From positions 1-51,327 of the IMG/VR virus record IMGVR_UViG_3300036781_000817: 51,327 nucleotides of DNA; one strand, written 5' to 3'. The translations under genes and the position numbers were made by a program. Below are positions 38,573 to 47,498 of this stretch, one piece after another. The stretch's first letter is position 1. Each line of letters opens with the position of its first letter. The DNA comes from a virus. The notes under the pieces were generated by a model that did not search any database, was not told where the DNA came from, and was given only the letters and a program-made list of their open reading frames with translations.

Positions 38573-41278
38573 ATGATCTACGACGATTTTTTGAAATCAA
38601 AGGTGAGGTTTGCAGAAACGACCGGGTTTATCATTTCAGATGAAGAGATAAACCCGGCGCTGAAGCCTCATAACAAATTAATGGTTAAATGGCTTGTAGA
38701 GGGCGGTCGCCGCGCTTGTTTTGCAAGCTTCGGATTACACAAAACCGTTACACAGCTTGAAACCATTAGATTAATATTAACCCGTACAGGCGGACGCGGG
38801 TTAATTATTTGCCCTTTGGGTGTCCGTCAGGAATTTATTAAAGACGCCCTCAATATTTTGGGTTGGTTAGTCCCGCCTAAATTTATACGCAGGATTGAAG
38901 AGTGTGAAGAAACCGGCATCTATTTAACCAATTATGAAACGGTCCGCGACGGCAAACTTGACCCACGGCTATTTGAAGCCGTATCGCTGGATGAAGCTTC
39001 TATATTACGGGGATTAGGCGGCTCGAAAACATTCCGCGAATTTATGCGCCTGTTCACCGGTGACGCTGGCCCCAATGGTAATAGGAGAGGCACAGAATGC
39101 GTAAATTATCGTTTTGTAGCAACCGCGACACCATCACCAAACGATTATATAGAATTATTGGCTTATGCCGACTTTTTGGGAGTTATGGACGTTGCCCAGG
39201 CTAAGACACGATTCTTTAAACGTAACAGCACGAAAGCCGATAAACTGACTATTCATGCACATAAAGAAGAAGAGTTTTGGCTATGGGTGGCTTCATGGGC
39301 TTTGTTTGTAAATAAACCATCCGACATTACTAATAACGAGGCTGACGATATTGGTTATAATATGCCGGCTATGGATTTACGCTGGCAGGAAATACCGTCA
39401 GATCATACACAGGCAGGCGCTGAAAAATGGGGGCAACACAAAATATTTGCTGAAACTGCTATTGGTCTATCCGGTGGAGCTAAAGAAAAGCGCAATAGTC
39501 TTATTGCTAGAGTAGGTAAAATGATGGAATTGCGCGAAGAAGATCTTTCTGCACATCGTATCATTTGGCATGACTTAGAGGACGAGCGTCGCGCGATCAC
39601 TAAAGTTATTCCTTCCTGCAGGGCTGTTTATGGCTCTCAAAAGAAATTGGAAGAGCGTGAAGAGATAATAAAAGCTTTTTCATGCGGTGAATTGCAGGAG
39701 CTTTCCGGTAAGCCCTCAATGATAGGTTCCGGGACAAACTTACAGATGTATTGCTCATGGGCTATTTACTTAGGTATCGGCTTTAAATTCAACGACTTCA
39801 TACAGTCATTACACAGGCTGTTACGCTTTGGACAAAAAAACCGTGTCCGTGTCGATCTGATATATACCGAAGCTGAGCGTCAAATCAGAAAACAACTTGA
39901 AAGAAAATGGTCACAGCATAATAAAATGGTTCAAAAGATGATTGAAATAAATAAAAAATACGGCCTTTCTCAACAGGCCATGGCTCAGATGTTAACCCGT
40001 AAAATGGGCGTGGAACGGGTTGAAATAACCGGAAAAAATTACACGATCGTTCAAAATGATAATGTTAAAGAAATGCCGAGGATAGAAAGTAATTCGATCG
40101 GCTTAATATTAACATCAATCCCCTTTGCAACCCAATATGAGTACTCCCCTAATTATGCTGATTACGGTCATAGTGAAAATACTGGCGAGTTTTTCAGGCA
40201 AATGGATTATAGCACACCCGAAGCATTTCGCGTTCTTATGCCCGGACGTATTGCAGCTATTCACGTTAAAGATAGGATAGTACCAGGTGGTTTAACCGGC
40301 TTAGGGTTCCAAACTTCTTATCCGTTCCATTTGGACGTTATTGAGCATTACAGCACTTGCCCTGATTGCCGACTACGTATAGCAATTTCAAAATCGAAAG
40401 GTGAAACTTTTAAGCCATGCTCGCACCGTTTCGCCTATTTGGGTATGAAAACTATTGTTACAGACGTTGTACGTGAAAACTCGCAGACCTACCGGTTAGG
40501 CTGGACCGATCAATGCAAGGACGGTTCAAGAATGGGAGTTGGTATGCCTGAATATCTATTATTATTCCGTAAACCACCTTCTGATAATTCTAATGGTTAT
40601 GCTGATTTGCCAGTATTTAAGGAAAAACCATTACAAAGGTTACCTGACGGAACGACAAGGAAATTCATAAACAAAACAAAAGAGCCTATCGTCCCGGACA
40701 CAGGTTATTCGCGCGGCCGTTGGCAGTTTGACGCTCATGGATATACAAGGAGTTCCGGCGATAGGTTACTCAATGTCGAAGAAATTATAAAGCTTGCTCC
40801 CGATGTAATATTTAAACTCTTTCGGGATTATTCACTTAATGAAATTTGGAATTTCGATCATATTGTCAAAATAGCCGAAACATTAGAATGCCACGGTAAG
40901 TTACCACCCGGATTTATGTTATTGCAACCGCAGAGCTGGACAAATGAGGTATGGACAGACGTTGTAAGAATGCTTACCCTGAATGGCTCACAATGGAGCA
41001 TGGGCAAAGAAATGCACATCTGCCCGATGCAATTTGATATAGCTGATCGGGTTATTGAGCAAATGAGTAACCCAGGCGAAATAGTACTTGATTATTTCGG
41101 TGGATTAATGACAGTCCCCTACAGGGCAATATTAAAAGGTCGTTATGGTTATGGCATCGAACTTAACCAACCATACTTTGTTGATGGGGCTCATTATTGC
41201 AAGGCCGCGGAAAATAAGGTATCAGCTCCTACACTTTTTGATTTGGCCGATATTGAAAAAGGAGAGGATGCAGCATGA
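38573..41278 (+). CDS. SNF2-like helicase fused to N6-adenine/N4-cytosine DNA methyltransferase
   Basis: 901 aa. The N-terminal ~450 residues are an SF2 motor: Q-motif-like LKPHNKLMVKW, modified Walker A FGLHKT (53-58), DEAS (140-143), TATP (184-187) and HRLLRFGQ (414-421). The C-terminal part is a beta-class methylase with motif IV SIPF (515-518) and a motif I-like LDYFGG (839-844). A Cys cluster (CPDCRL ... CSHRF) lies within the methylase. The SNF2 Gly is replaced by His in Walker A, and SIPF differs from the usual [DNS]PPY. Probably modifies phage DNA while translocating. Four-base overlap with the next gene. Confidence 0.82.
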   Translation: MIYDDFLKSKVRFAETTGFIISDEEINPALKPHNKLMVKWLVEGGRRACFASFGLHKTVTQLETIRLILTRTGGRGLIICPLGVRQEFIKDALNILGWLVPPKFIRRIEECEETGIYLTNYETVRDGKLDPRLFEAVSLDEASILRGLGGSKTFREFMRLFTGDAGPNGNRRGTECVNYRFVATATPSPNDYIELLAYADFLGVMDVAQAKTRFFKRNSTKADKLTIHAHKEEEFWLWVASWALFVNKPSDITNNEADDIGYNMPAMDLRWQEIPSDHTQAGAEKWGQHKIFAETAIGLSGGAKEKRNSLIARVGKMMELREEDLSAHRIIWHDLEDERRAITKVIPSCRAVYGSQKKLEEREEIIKAFSCGELQELSGKPSMIGSGTNLQMYCSWAIYLGIGFKFNDFIQSLHRLLRFGQKNRVRVDLIYTEAERQIRKQLERKWSQHNKMVQKMIEINKKYGLSQQAMAQMLTRKMGVERVEITGKNYTIVQNDNVKEMPRIESNSIGLILTSIPFATQYEYSPNYADYGHSENTGEFFRQMDYSTPEAFRVLMPGRIAAIHVKDRIVPGGLTGLGFQTSYPFHLDVIEHYSTCPDCRLRIAISKSKGETFKPCSHRFAYLGMKTIVTDVVRENSQTYRLGWTDQCKDGSRMGVGMPEYLLLFRKPPSDNSNGYADLPVFKEKPLQRLPDGTTRKFINKTKEPIVPDTGYSRGRWQFDAHGYTRSSGDRLLNVEEIIKLAPDVIFKLFRDYSLNEIWNFDHIVKIAETLECHGKLPPGFMLLQPQSWTNEVWTDVVRMLTLNGSQWSMGKEMHICPMQFDIADRVIEQMSNPGEIVLDYFGGLMTVPYRAILKGRYGYGIELNQPYFVDGAHYCKAAENKVSAPTLFDLADIEKGEDAA

Positions 41279-41655
41279 AACTAAATCCCAAAAACAATAT
41301 TTTAAAAGGTGAAGCTCCTGAAATTGGCAACCCTACACAAATTAAGAAACTGCAAGATCATGAACGTTATGAAAATGAATTTTATGAATGGGGTATAGAA
41401 TTACGTGATCATAAACATGTTAAATGTTCGGCGAGGTTTCAAATTTACTTTACCTGTGCCGAATGCGGCAACCCTGATGTAAATATCGAAATTGAAATGG
41501 ATAGTATTACAGAAAGCGAAATGGCAATTGACGATAGTGACAACAACGGAAAATGTAATTTTTGCAATACTGAATATGAGTTTGAAGATGGCTTAATACA
41601 AGTTGTTAAAAATCCCCTTCACCCTGAAAAATTAAACAAGGAGGATGCAGCATGA
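41275..41655 (+). CDS. Zinc-ribbon phage protein
   Basis: 126 aa. Two CxxC knuckles (FTCAECGNP, ~61-66; and GKCNFCNTEYEF, ~96-99) should bind zinc, between an acidic beta-rich middle. It overlaps both methylase genes by 4 bp (ATGA junctions), so it is translated with them. It could be a subunit that guides one of the methylases or binds nucleic acid. No known family. Confidence 0.6.
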   Translation: MKLNPKNNILKGEAPEIGNPTQIKKLQDHERYENEFYEWGIELRDHKHVKCSARFQIYFTCAECGNPDVNIEIEMDSITESEMAIDDSDNNGKCNFCNTEYEFEDGLIQVVKNPLHPEKLNKEDAA

Positions 41656-43406
41656 GAAACCTTTTTCTACATTCTGAGGGTGGCGGCTTTAGTACAATAA
41701 GCTCTTGGGAAATAAATGATATACTATCTAAACTTCCGCAAGAAATAGATGAAAGTATCGAAGCATTCGTCGTTGATTTATTTAGTGGATTCGGGGGAAC
41801 CAGTTTTGGGTATGAGGATGTTGAGGTTGACGGAAAACACATTATTAAAGTTATATTTTGTGTGAACCATGACAGCGTAGCAATTAAATGCCACATGCTT
41901 AATCATCCCCATGCTTTACACGCAATTGAGGATATAAGAACATTAAATCTCGACGTCTTAAAAGCCGTTGTCTCTCATTATCGTAAAATATACCCAAATG
42001 CTAAATTAAAGCTATGGGCATCCCTTGAATGTACAAATTTTAGTAAGGCTAAAGGCGGTTTATCACGCGATCCTGACAGTCGGACGCTTGCAAATCATTT
42101 ATTTAGATATATCGAAGCTATTAACCCTGATTATGTAATGATAGAAAATGTGGTCGAATTCATGTCATGGGGACCTGTCAAGATCAGGATTAAAAAACAT
42201 ATAAAAGAAGATTTGGCAAATTGTATTTATGCCAATACTGAACTTAAAACCGGGATAGACAAAAAAACAAAGCTCGAGTGCTATTGGTGGCAACCGATAT
42301 CCACCTTAAATGGTTCAAAATGGATGCAGTGGTGTGAACGCGTTGAATCTTATGGTTATGAATCACAATGGAAAAGGCTTAATAGTGCTGATTATGGAGT
42401 AGCTCAAACCAGGGACCGTCTTTTTGGGTGCTTCGCAAAGAAAGGGTTACCAATAGTATGGCCTAAGCCAACCCACTCCAAAAATGCCAAGCCTGATATG
42501 TTCAGTGACTTACAACAATGGAAAGCTGTCAAAGAAGTTCTTGATTTAAAAAACATAGGAGAAAGTATATTTAATAGGGACTTGAATACAAATTTACGTA
42601 AGCAGGATAGAAAACCGCTTTGTAAAAATACCATGAAGCGGTATTATAAAGGTTGCATTAAAATTATTGCCGGTGGAGAGAAGAGATACCAGCAATTGAA
42701 AGATCAATATCAAAAGAATTTTCCTACACAGTTTGTCGATAATTATTACGGAAATGGTGAATGTAGATCGATTGAGGAACCAAATGGTACGGTGCCCACT
42801 CATGACAGGTTTTCTTTATTTACGGCTGAACAGTTTATAGATGAAGCGTATTCATGCAGTGATGGAAAGTCAATTAATCAACCGTCTGGCACGCTTTTAC
42901 AGGTTCCAAAACAATCGTTGATGACAATGCAGCCCGTAATAATAAATACAAGCTATAGTAATAATGGATCATCAATAGATGATCCAGCACCTGTAGTTAC
43001 AGCAGACCGCCATTATCATTATATACTTAATCCATCACATGGTGGTCACTGCACAAATATTGAGAGACCGAGCCCGGTAGTAATTGCAAGACAAGATAAG
43101 GCGCCTCTTTACTTAATAACTGCAACTACAGGTAAATTTCAAATTCCTGTTTATAAAACAGATTGCGAGTATACAATTAAGTTAAAAGAATTCATGGCGG
43201 TCATGGGGTTTTCAAATATCTATATGCGGATGTTTGAGATAATTGAACTATTACTTATTCAAAGCTTTCCTAAAAATTATAAAATGATAGGCTCAAAATC
43301 AGAGCAAAAGAAATTTATAGGGAATGCCGTGGCTTGTGCAGTAGTTACCGCAATGGGTAAAGAATTTATTTATGAATGGAGATATTTAAGGGGGTTAGCA
43401 GCATGA
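41652..43406 (+). CDS. DNA (cytosine-5) methyltransferase
   Basis: 584 aa. C5-methylase motifs: I VDLFSGFGGTS (41-51), IV LECTNFSKAKGG with catalytic Cys127 (Glu-Cys instead of Pro-Cys), VI YVMIENVVEF (165-167 ENV), VIII AQTRDRLFG and X KKFIGNAVACAV. Between VIII and X are four tandem units of ~25-37 residues, each with an S/N-I-x-x-P core: CRSIEEPNGTV, KSINQPSGTL, SSIDDPAPVV and TNIERPSPVV. They lie where the target recognition domain should be. Probably protects phage DNA from restriction. Part of the modification cluster. Confidence 0.9.
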   Translation: MRNLFLHSEGGGFSTISSWEINDILSKLPQEIDESIEAFVVDLFSGFGGTSFGYEDVEVDGKHIIKVIFCVNHDSVAIKCHMLNHPHALHAIEDIRTLNLDVLKAVVSHYRKIYPNAKLKLWASLECTNFSKAKGGLSRDPDSRTLANHLFRYIEAINPDYVMIENVVEFMSWGPVKIRIKKHIKEDLANCIYANTELKTGIDKKTKLECYWWQPISTLNGSKWMQWCERVESYGYESQWKRLNSADYGVAQTRDRLFGCFAKKGLPIVWPKPTHSKNAKPDMFSDLQQWKAVKEVLDLKNIGESIFNRDLNTNLRKQDRKPLCKNTMKRYYKGCIKIIAGGEKRYQQLKDQYQKNFPTQFVDNYYGNGECRSIEEPNGTVPTHDRFSLFTAEQFIDEAYSCSDGKSINQPSGTLLQVPKQSLMTMQPVIINTSYSNNGSSIDDPAPVVTADRHYHYILNPSHGGHCTNIERPSPVVIARQDKAPLYLITATTGKFQIPVYKTDCEYTIKLKEFMAVMGFSNIYMRMFEIIELLLIQSFPKNYKMIGSKSEQKKFIGNAVACAVVTAMGKEFIYEWRYLRGLAA

Positions 43407-43933
43407 TACAGTTAAAACCTCTTAAACTGGAATTATCTGAAAAGAAACGTCAGGATGTGGTCAACTCTATAAAAATCATCGGCGTGTTGGCTGAAATGAT
43501 TAAAGTTGAACATCAGAGTGAGCTCGTTGATAGTACTTTTAAAAACGCTATTGTAAATCAAAAGGCCAAAAGAATCAAAGAAGATGCAATCGGCATTATC
43601 CGGGACCTGTCAACTAATCAGCGCGTAAACATCCGTTTCCTTGATGATAATTATATCGAAGATTACGCATGTGAATTGCACCGGGTATTTACCTTTTTTG
43701 TTGGGTTGCCGCTTGACCAGGTTAAAGAGGCAATGGATAATTTGATCACTGCAAAAATATCTATTGAGGCAGAAAGCAATAATAGTCCTTCCGATTTATG
43801 GCAGGTTGTTCATGATACAATAGTGGGCGGCTTACAAGGCGCTGAACTTGAAAATAAAACCCAAGAACAAGGTATTGCTTACGCGACCGACGCAATTTGT
43901 GAATTGGTTAAACATAGTGTAACTGATATTTAA
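43403..43933 (+). CDS. Hypothetical phage protein
   Basis: 176 aa from ATG 43403, which overlaps the methylase stop (ATGA) and is preferred to an ATG 27 bp upstream. Helical throughout, no motif recognised. The order methylase - this - radical SAM enzyme with minimal spacing suggests common function or at least co-expression. Confidence 0.55.
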   Translation: MIQLKPLKLELSEKKRQDVVNSIKIIGVLAEMIKVEHQSELVDSTFKNAIVNQKAKRIKEDAIGIIRDLSTNQRVNIRFLDDNYIEDYACELHRVFTFFVGLPLDQVKEAMDNLITAKISIEAESNNSPSDLWQVVHDTIVGGLQGAELENKTQEQGIAYATDAICELVKHSVTDI

Positions 43934-43936
43934 AAT

Positions 43937-44860
43937 ATGAGAATCGGTATTGTACAAGTCGACGGCGATATGCCGAACATGGCATTGATGCAAATTTGTG
44001 GCTATCACGAAGCGTTAGGCGATAATGTTGAATGGTGGCAAGGTCCGTTATTTAACGAGCGCTACGATAAAATATATGCTTCAAAGATTTTCAGTTTTTC
44101 AAAATTACCGCAATTACCTGATAATGCCGTTATAGGCGGTACCGGTATTGATTATAAAAACAAGCTTCCAATAGAAATGCAAGGTAACTTACCGTCATAT
44201 ACTTTATATCCTGATTGCAATTTTCACATTGGTTTTTCAATGAAAGGCTGTAGGTATAAATGTGAATTTTGCTGTGTGCCTCAAAAAGAGGGACGGCCAT
44301 ATTTTAACAGTTCGATCGCTGATTTACTGTTAAATCCAAATGGCAAAAACCGGTTAATGTTACTTGATAATGATTTCTTTGGTATAACCAATTGGGAGGA
44401 AAATCTACAGGAGATAAACCGGCTTAAATTAAAAGTTTGCTTTGCTCAGGGCATAAACATTCGTATAATTTCAGATCGGCAAGCAAAAGCATTAGCGGAA
44501 ACTAATTTCTATAATACAAAGTTCGACCAGCGATACGTAACATTTGCTTGGGATGTTTTCGAAGATGAAAGGCCAGTAATGCGAGGTATTAAAAGGTGTA
44601 ACGATGCCGGCATACCCTGCAATAAAATGCAATTTTTCGTACTTATCGGACATAAAAGCACACACGAACAAAATATAGAGAGAATTACCAAGCTTAAAAA
44701 TATGGGTTGCCTGCCGTTTGCAATGCCTTATGATAAAAGTGATCCTTATCAAAAAGCATTTGCCAGGTGGGTAAACCAACGTGCCGTATTTAATAGCTGC
44801 TCATGGGATGATTACAAATACAATAAGTTTCAATTTAAAGCTACTATACAAGCCAATTAA
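43937..44860 (+). CDS. Radical SAM enzyme
   Basis: 307 aa. The cluster motif CxxxCxxC is present as Cys105-Cys109-Cys112 (KGCRYKCEFCCVP). The first ~90 residues (MRIGIVQVDGDMPNMALMQICGYHEALGD) resemble the Rossmann-like N-terminal region of B12-binding-type radical SAM proteins, without the DxHxxG cobalamin motif. The TIM barrel is short. The enzyme should cleave S-adenosylmethionine to a 5'-deoxyadenosyl radical. The substrate is unknown. Its place 531 bp after a C5 methylase and downstream of an adenine methylase suggests a nucleobase or tRNA/DNA modification, which is inference. Radical SAM genes are uncommon in phage replication operons. Confidence 0.85.
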   Translation: MRIGIVQVDGDMPNMALMQICGYHEALGDNVEWWQGPLFNERYDKIYASKIFSFSKLPQLPDNAVIGGTGIDYKNKLPIEMQGNLPSYTLYPDCNFHIGFSMKGCRYKCEFCCVPQKEGRPYFNSSIADLLLNPNGKNRLMLLDNDFFGITNWEENLQEINRLKLKVCFAQGINIRIISDRQAKALAETNFYNTKFDQRYVTFAWDVFEDERPVMRGIKRCNDAGIPCNKMQFFVLIGHKSTHEQNIERITKLKNMGCLPFAMPYDKSDPYQKAFARWVNQRAVFNSCSWDDYKYNKFQFKATIQAN

Positions 44861-44872
44861 TAATATAACTAT

Positions 44873-45268
44873 ATGGAAACCGAATTAAAAACAGAAAACA
44901 ACTTTTTAAAATTAGTTGAATCTCAACCGCCACGTCTAGTTTATCAATATCATTTTTCCGGCGCGGAGGATACAGTTAAAAGGATTCTTGATTATTATAA
45001 TGTAAGTCATGAGTTCATAAAAACGCCATGCCGGCAACCTGATGTTGTCGAAGCTAAAAGAAAAGCAATGTACATTCTTTGCAAATATTTCGATTGTAAG
45101 CTTATAGAAATTAGTGGAATGTTTGGCGTTGATCATTGTACGGTTATCTATCACCGGGAACGGTTAGAGCAACTCATATTCGTCTATGCAAAAGAAAAAC
45201 GAGAGCTAAACAAGCTTATAGAATTTTTACAACTGGAAAAACCAGTGGCTGAATTACCGGGAGAATAA
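44873..45268 (+). CDS. DnaA domain IV-like DNA-binding protein
   Basis: 131 aa. Residues ~54-108 (VVEAKRKAMYILCKYFDCKLIEISGMFGVDHCTVIYHRERLEQL) match the helix-turn-helix of DnaA domain IV, including the DH-TV signature of the origin-box recognition helix. There is no AAA+ ATPase domain, so it binds DNA but cannot melt it. It is located just before the replication initiator and helper genes and may mark the phage origin or compete with host DnaA. Role inferred from domain and context. Confidence 0.75.
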   Translation: METELKTENNFLKLVESQPPRLVYQYHFSGAEDTVKRILDYYNVSHEFIKTPCRQPDVVEAKRKAMYILCKYFDCKLIEISGMFGVDHCTVIYHRERLEQLIFVYAKEKRELNKLIEFLQLEKPVAELPGE

Positions 45269-45311
45269 AAAGTACTGACCCTAATATCTAACTAATTAAA
45301 CTTATACCATA

Positions 45312-46076
45312 ATGGGCAAGGAGACTTTTTATTTTTCCCATGATTACGGCTCTCGTAATGACCCCAAATTAATTAAAGTCCTGATGAAGCTTGGACAAGC
45401 TGGCAAGGGTGTTTATTGGGACTTGGTCGAGATGCTTTATGAACAGGATGGACAATTAACTTTAGTAGAAATAGAAAGTTATGCGTTCGCATTGCGAGTG
45501 GATTGCGACATAATAAGATCACTTGTTAATGACTTCAATTTGTTCGAAACTGATGGAGAATTCTTTTGGTCTGCGAGCGTAAACCGCCGCTTAGATCAAC
45601 GAAAAGAGAAATCAGATAAGGCCGCAAAAAGTGCAAATGAGCGATGGAGTAAGCCTAAAAATTCGAACGCAATGCGAACGCAATCCGATAGCAATGCTAT
45701 AAAGGAAAGTAAAGTAAATAATAATAAAGAAAAGGATAATAAAGAAAATAATACTTCTGAAAAATTAGTAGTAGTCGATTTTGAGGTAGCCAATAATTTT
45801 TTTATTGAATCAAGAAATTGCAGGGTATTGCAGGAAATAAATAAAATACCTCAGGATGATATATCAATTTATTTCAAGCGGTTTTTTGATGAAAAAATTG
45901 ATATTGGGGAGTTAAATAATAAATCACCTGGTGACATAGTAAAGCATTTTACAATGTGGTTACCTAAAATTTTATTATCAGAAAAAAATAACTCCAACCC
46001 CTTCAAAAAAAACAATGACCGGGCGACGGCAGTAACCGAAAGCTTTTCACAAGTACAAAGGAGATCAACAACATGA
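45312..46076 (+). CDS. Phage replication initiator (Lin1244/Lin1753-like N-terminus, DUF4373)
   Basis: 254 aa. The N-terminal ~95 residues (FYFSHDYGSRNDPKLIKVLMKLGQAGKGVYWDLVEMLYEQDG) are a winged-helix typical of Lin1244/Lin1753 or DUF4373 replisome organisers. A low-complexity Asn/Lys/Glu linker (NNNKEKDNKENN) follows, then a C-terminal helical domain with IYFKRFFDEKIDIGELN. Such proteins bind the phage origin and recruit a helicase loader. The next gene overlaps by 4 bp and may be that partner. Confidence 0.8.
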   Translation: MGKETFYFSHDYGSRNDPKLIKVLMKLGQAGKGVYWDLVEMLYEQDGQLTLVEIESYAFALRVDCDIIRSLVNDFNLFETDGEFFWSASVNRRLDQRKEKSDKAAKSANERWSKPKNSNAMRTQSDSNAIKESKVNNNKEKDNKENNTSEKLVVVDFEVANNFFIESRNCRVLQEINKIPQDDISIYFKRFFDEKIDIGELNNKSPGDIVKHFTMWLPKILLSEKNNSNPFKKNNDRATAVTESFSQVQRRSTT

Positions 46077-46858
46077 ACAATCTAAACAATAGCCAATCAA
46101 AACAAAACGCCGAAGAAATGGTCGGACAGGAAATATTTGATATAGTAAAAACCTCAATATCCAAATGTTTTCTTGATCTTAATAAAGAGCCCCTTCCAAA
46201 AAATTCATCTGAACATTTAATAAACGGTATTACAGACACTATAATTAAGTTTTTTCCGTCATTAAAAACAAAAGAGATCCCGGAGATATTCGCTAACGGT
46301 GTGCGCGGCGAGTATGGGGATTATTACGGGTTAAGCGTGATAACGTTTGAAAACTTTATCAAAGCTCATTTGGCCCGGGTTAAAAGCAAAACTAAACCAA
46401 CAGCTGAGCCATCACCGGAGCCGACGCCTGATGAAAAATTCGATACCGGCAAAGCTTTGTTTGTAAAACTTATAAAAAAGTATCAGGCATCCGGAACAAT
46501 AGATATTTCCGCATCAGCTATTTATGAATTTATTAAGCCTTTGGGTTTAATAGCTAGTTCTTACAAGCAGGGAGTTTACCGGGAAGCCATGAATAAAACC
46601 ATAGCTCAAAAAGAAATAGAGTTAATCAACTGTACGGATTTGATTCGCCGAAGGTTACTTAACGGCGCTTTAGAATGCCTAAAAAGTAATATCGAAAAGG
46701 ATATGATCACCGTTGAGCAAAATAATGAAATCGTAAGGACCGGTAAAAGTATAATTCTACAGTACTGGTTTAATGATTTGCTTATTGATGATACTGACAT
46801 TGATCAGTTGATCGAAGAGAAACGGTCCTATTACGTTGAAACCCTAATTAATAAATAA
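46073..46858 (+). CDS. Replication helper/helicase-loader candidate
   Basis: 261 aa, coupled by a 4-bp overlap to the initiator. The segment IFANGVRGEYGDYYGLSVITFENFIKAHL is typical of proteins following Lin1244-type initiators in Bacteroidota phages. A Pro/Glu linker (TAEPSPEPTPDE) divides two helical domains. There is no Walker motif, so it is not a DnaC-type ATPase. A loader or adaptor role is inferred from its position. Confidence 0.5.
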   Translation: MNNLNNSQSKQNAEEMVGQEIFDIVKTSISKCFLDLNKEPLPKNSSEHLINGITDTIIKFFPSLKTKEIPEIFANGVRGEYGDYYGLSVITFENFIKAHLARVKSKTKPTAEPSPEPTPDEKFDTGKALFVKLIKKYQASGTIDISASAIYEFIKPLGLIASSYKQGVYREAMNKTIAQKEIELINCTDLIRRRLLNGALECLKSNIEKDMITVEQNNEIVRTGKSIILQYWFNDLLIDDTDIDQLIEEKRSYYVETLINK

Positions 46859-46859
46859 A

Positions 46860-47039
46860 ATGAAAAAGCTAATTTATATCCTTGTCATAGCTTTAATAGC
46901 TACTGCAGTAATCGAACGCCGGCAGAAACAAAAAGTCCAAAGTCAATTACCTGTAAAAACGTCACGCGTCGATACAGGTGATTTCGAGCCAGGCGATACG
47001 GTAAACTGGAATGACGATCATTCGCCAATAAGGAAATAA
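46860..47039 (+). CDS. Small single-pass membrane protein
   Basis: 59 aa. One N-terminal hydrophobic segment (KKLIYILVIALIATAVI) followed by a polar tail with acidic end. Starts 1 bp after the previous stop. Similar in design to the 49-aa protein at 1684 in prophage A. Unknown function. Confidence 0.5.
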   Translation: MKKLIYILVIALIATAVIERRQKQKVQSQLPVKTSRVDTGDFEPGDTVNWNDDHSPIRK

Positions 47040-47042
47040 GTA

Positions 47043-47495
47043 ATGAAACGCCGTGAAGTATTTACGGAAGATCTGCTGAAACAACGCGGCTTCGTCGAAT
47101 ATGAACTGGATAAGTTCGGACCCGCGGCCCGCGTAACTGAAATAGAAAAAACAGTTACCAAAAAGCGAAAGAAAGCTAAAGGGGAAAAAGAACAAAGGTT
47201 TGACCCGTTCATGATGTTATGTGAAATAGAGCTCAAAGTCAAACCGGTCCCTGAATATAAATTTAGCAAAGACCGAAAGTGGAGAATGGATTACGCTTTT
47301 ATTAAGCAAATGGTCTTTTTGGAAGTTGAGGGCGGCGTTTGGACAAATGGCCGGCATACACGCGGTAAAGGATTTATAAAGGATATGGAAAAATACAATG
47401 AAGCCGCGGCGCAAGGTTGGTCACTTATCAGGTGTGTACCGTCCGACCTGGTTAATGGTAAAGCAATTAAACAACTAAAACAAATCATAAAATAA
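47043..47495 (+). CDS. PD-(D/E)XK-superfamily phage nuclease (VRR/Vsr-like)
   Basis: 150 aa. The nuclease core is RKWRMDYAFIKQMVFLEVEGGVWTNGRHTRGKGFIKDMEKYNEAAAQGWSLIRC: Asp82 in RMDYAF and a second acidic pair Glu92-x-Glu94 in FLEVEGG, with the GW.L.R terminal strand. This form occurs in phage replication regions and resembles small Holliday-junction or VRR-NUC-type nucleases. Basic N-terminus (TKKRKKAKGEKEQ). Activity on branched DNA is likely but not established by sequence. Confidence 0.7.
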   Translation: MKRREVFTEDLLKQRGFVEYELDKFGPAARVTEIEKTVTKKRKKAKGEKEQRFDPFMMLCEIELKVKPVPEYKFSKDRKWRMDYAFIKQMVFLEVEGGVWTNGRHTRGKGFIKDMEKYNEAAAQGWSLIRCVPSDLVNGKAIKQLKQIIK

Positions 47496-47498
47496 AAC

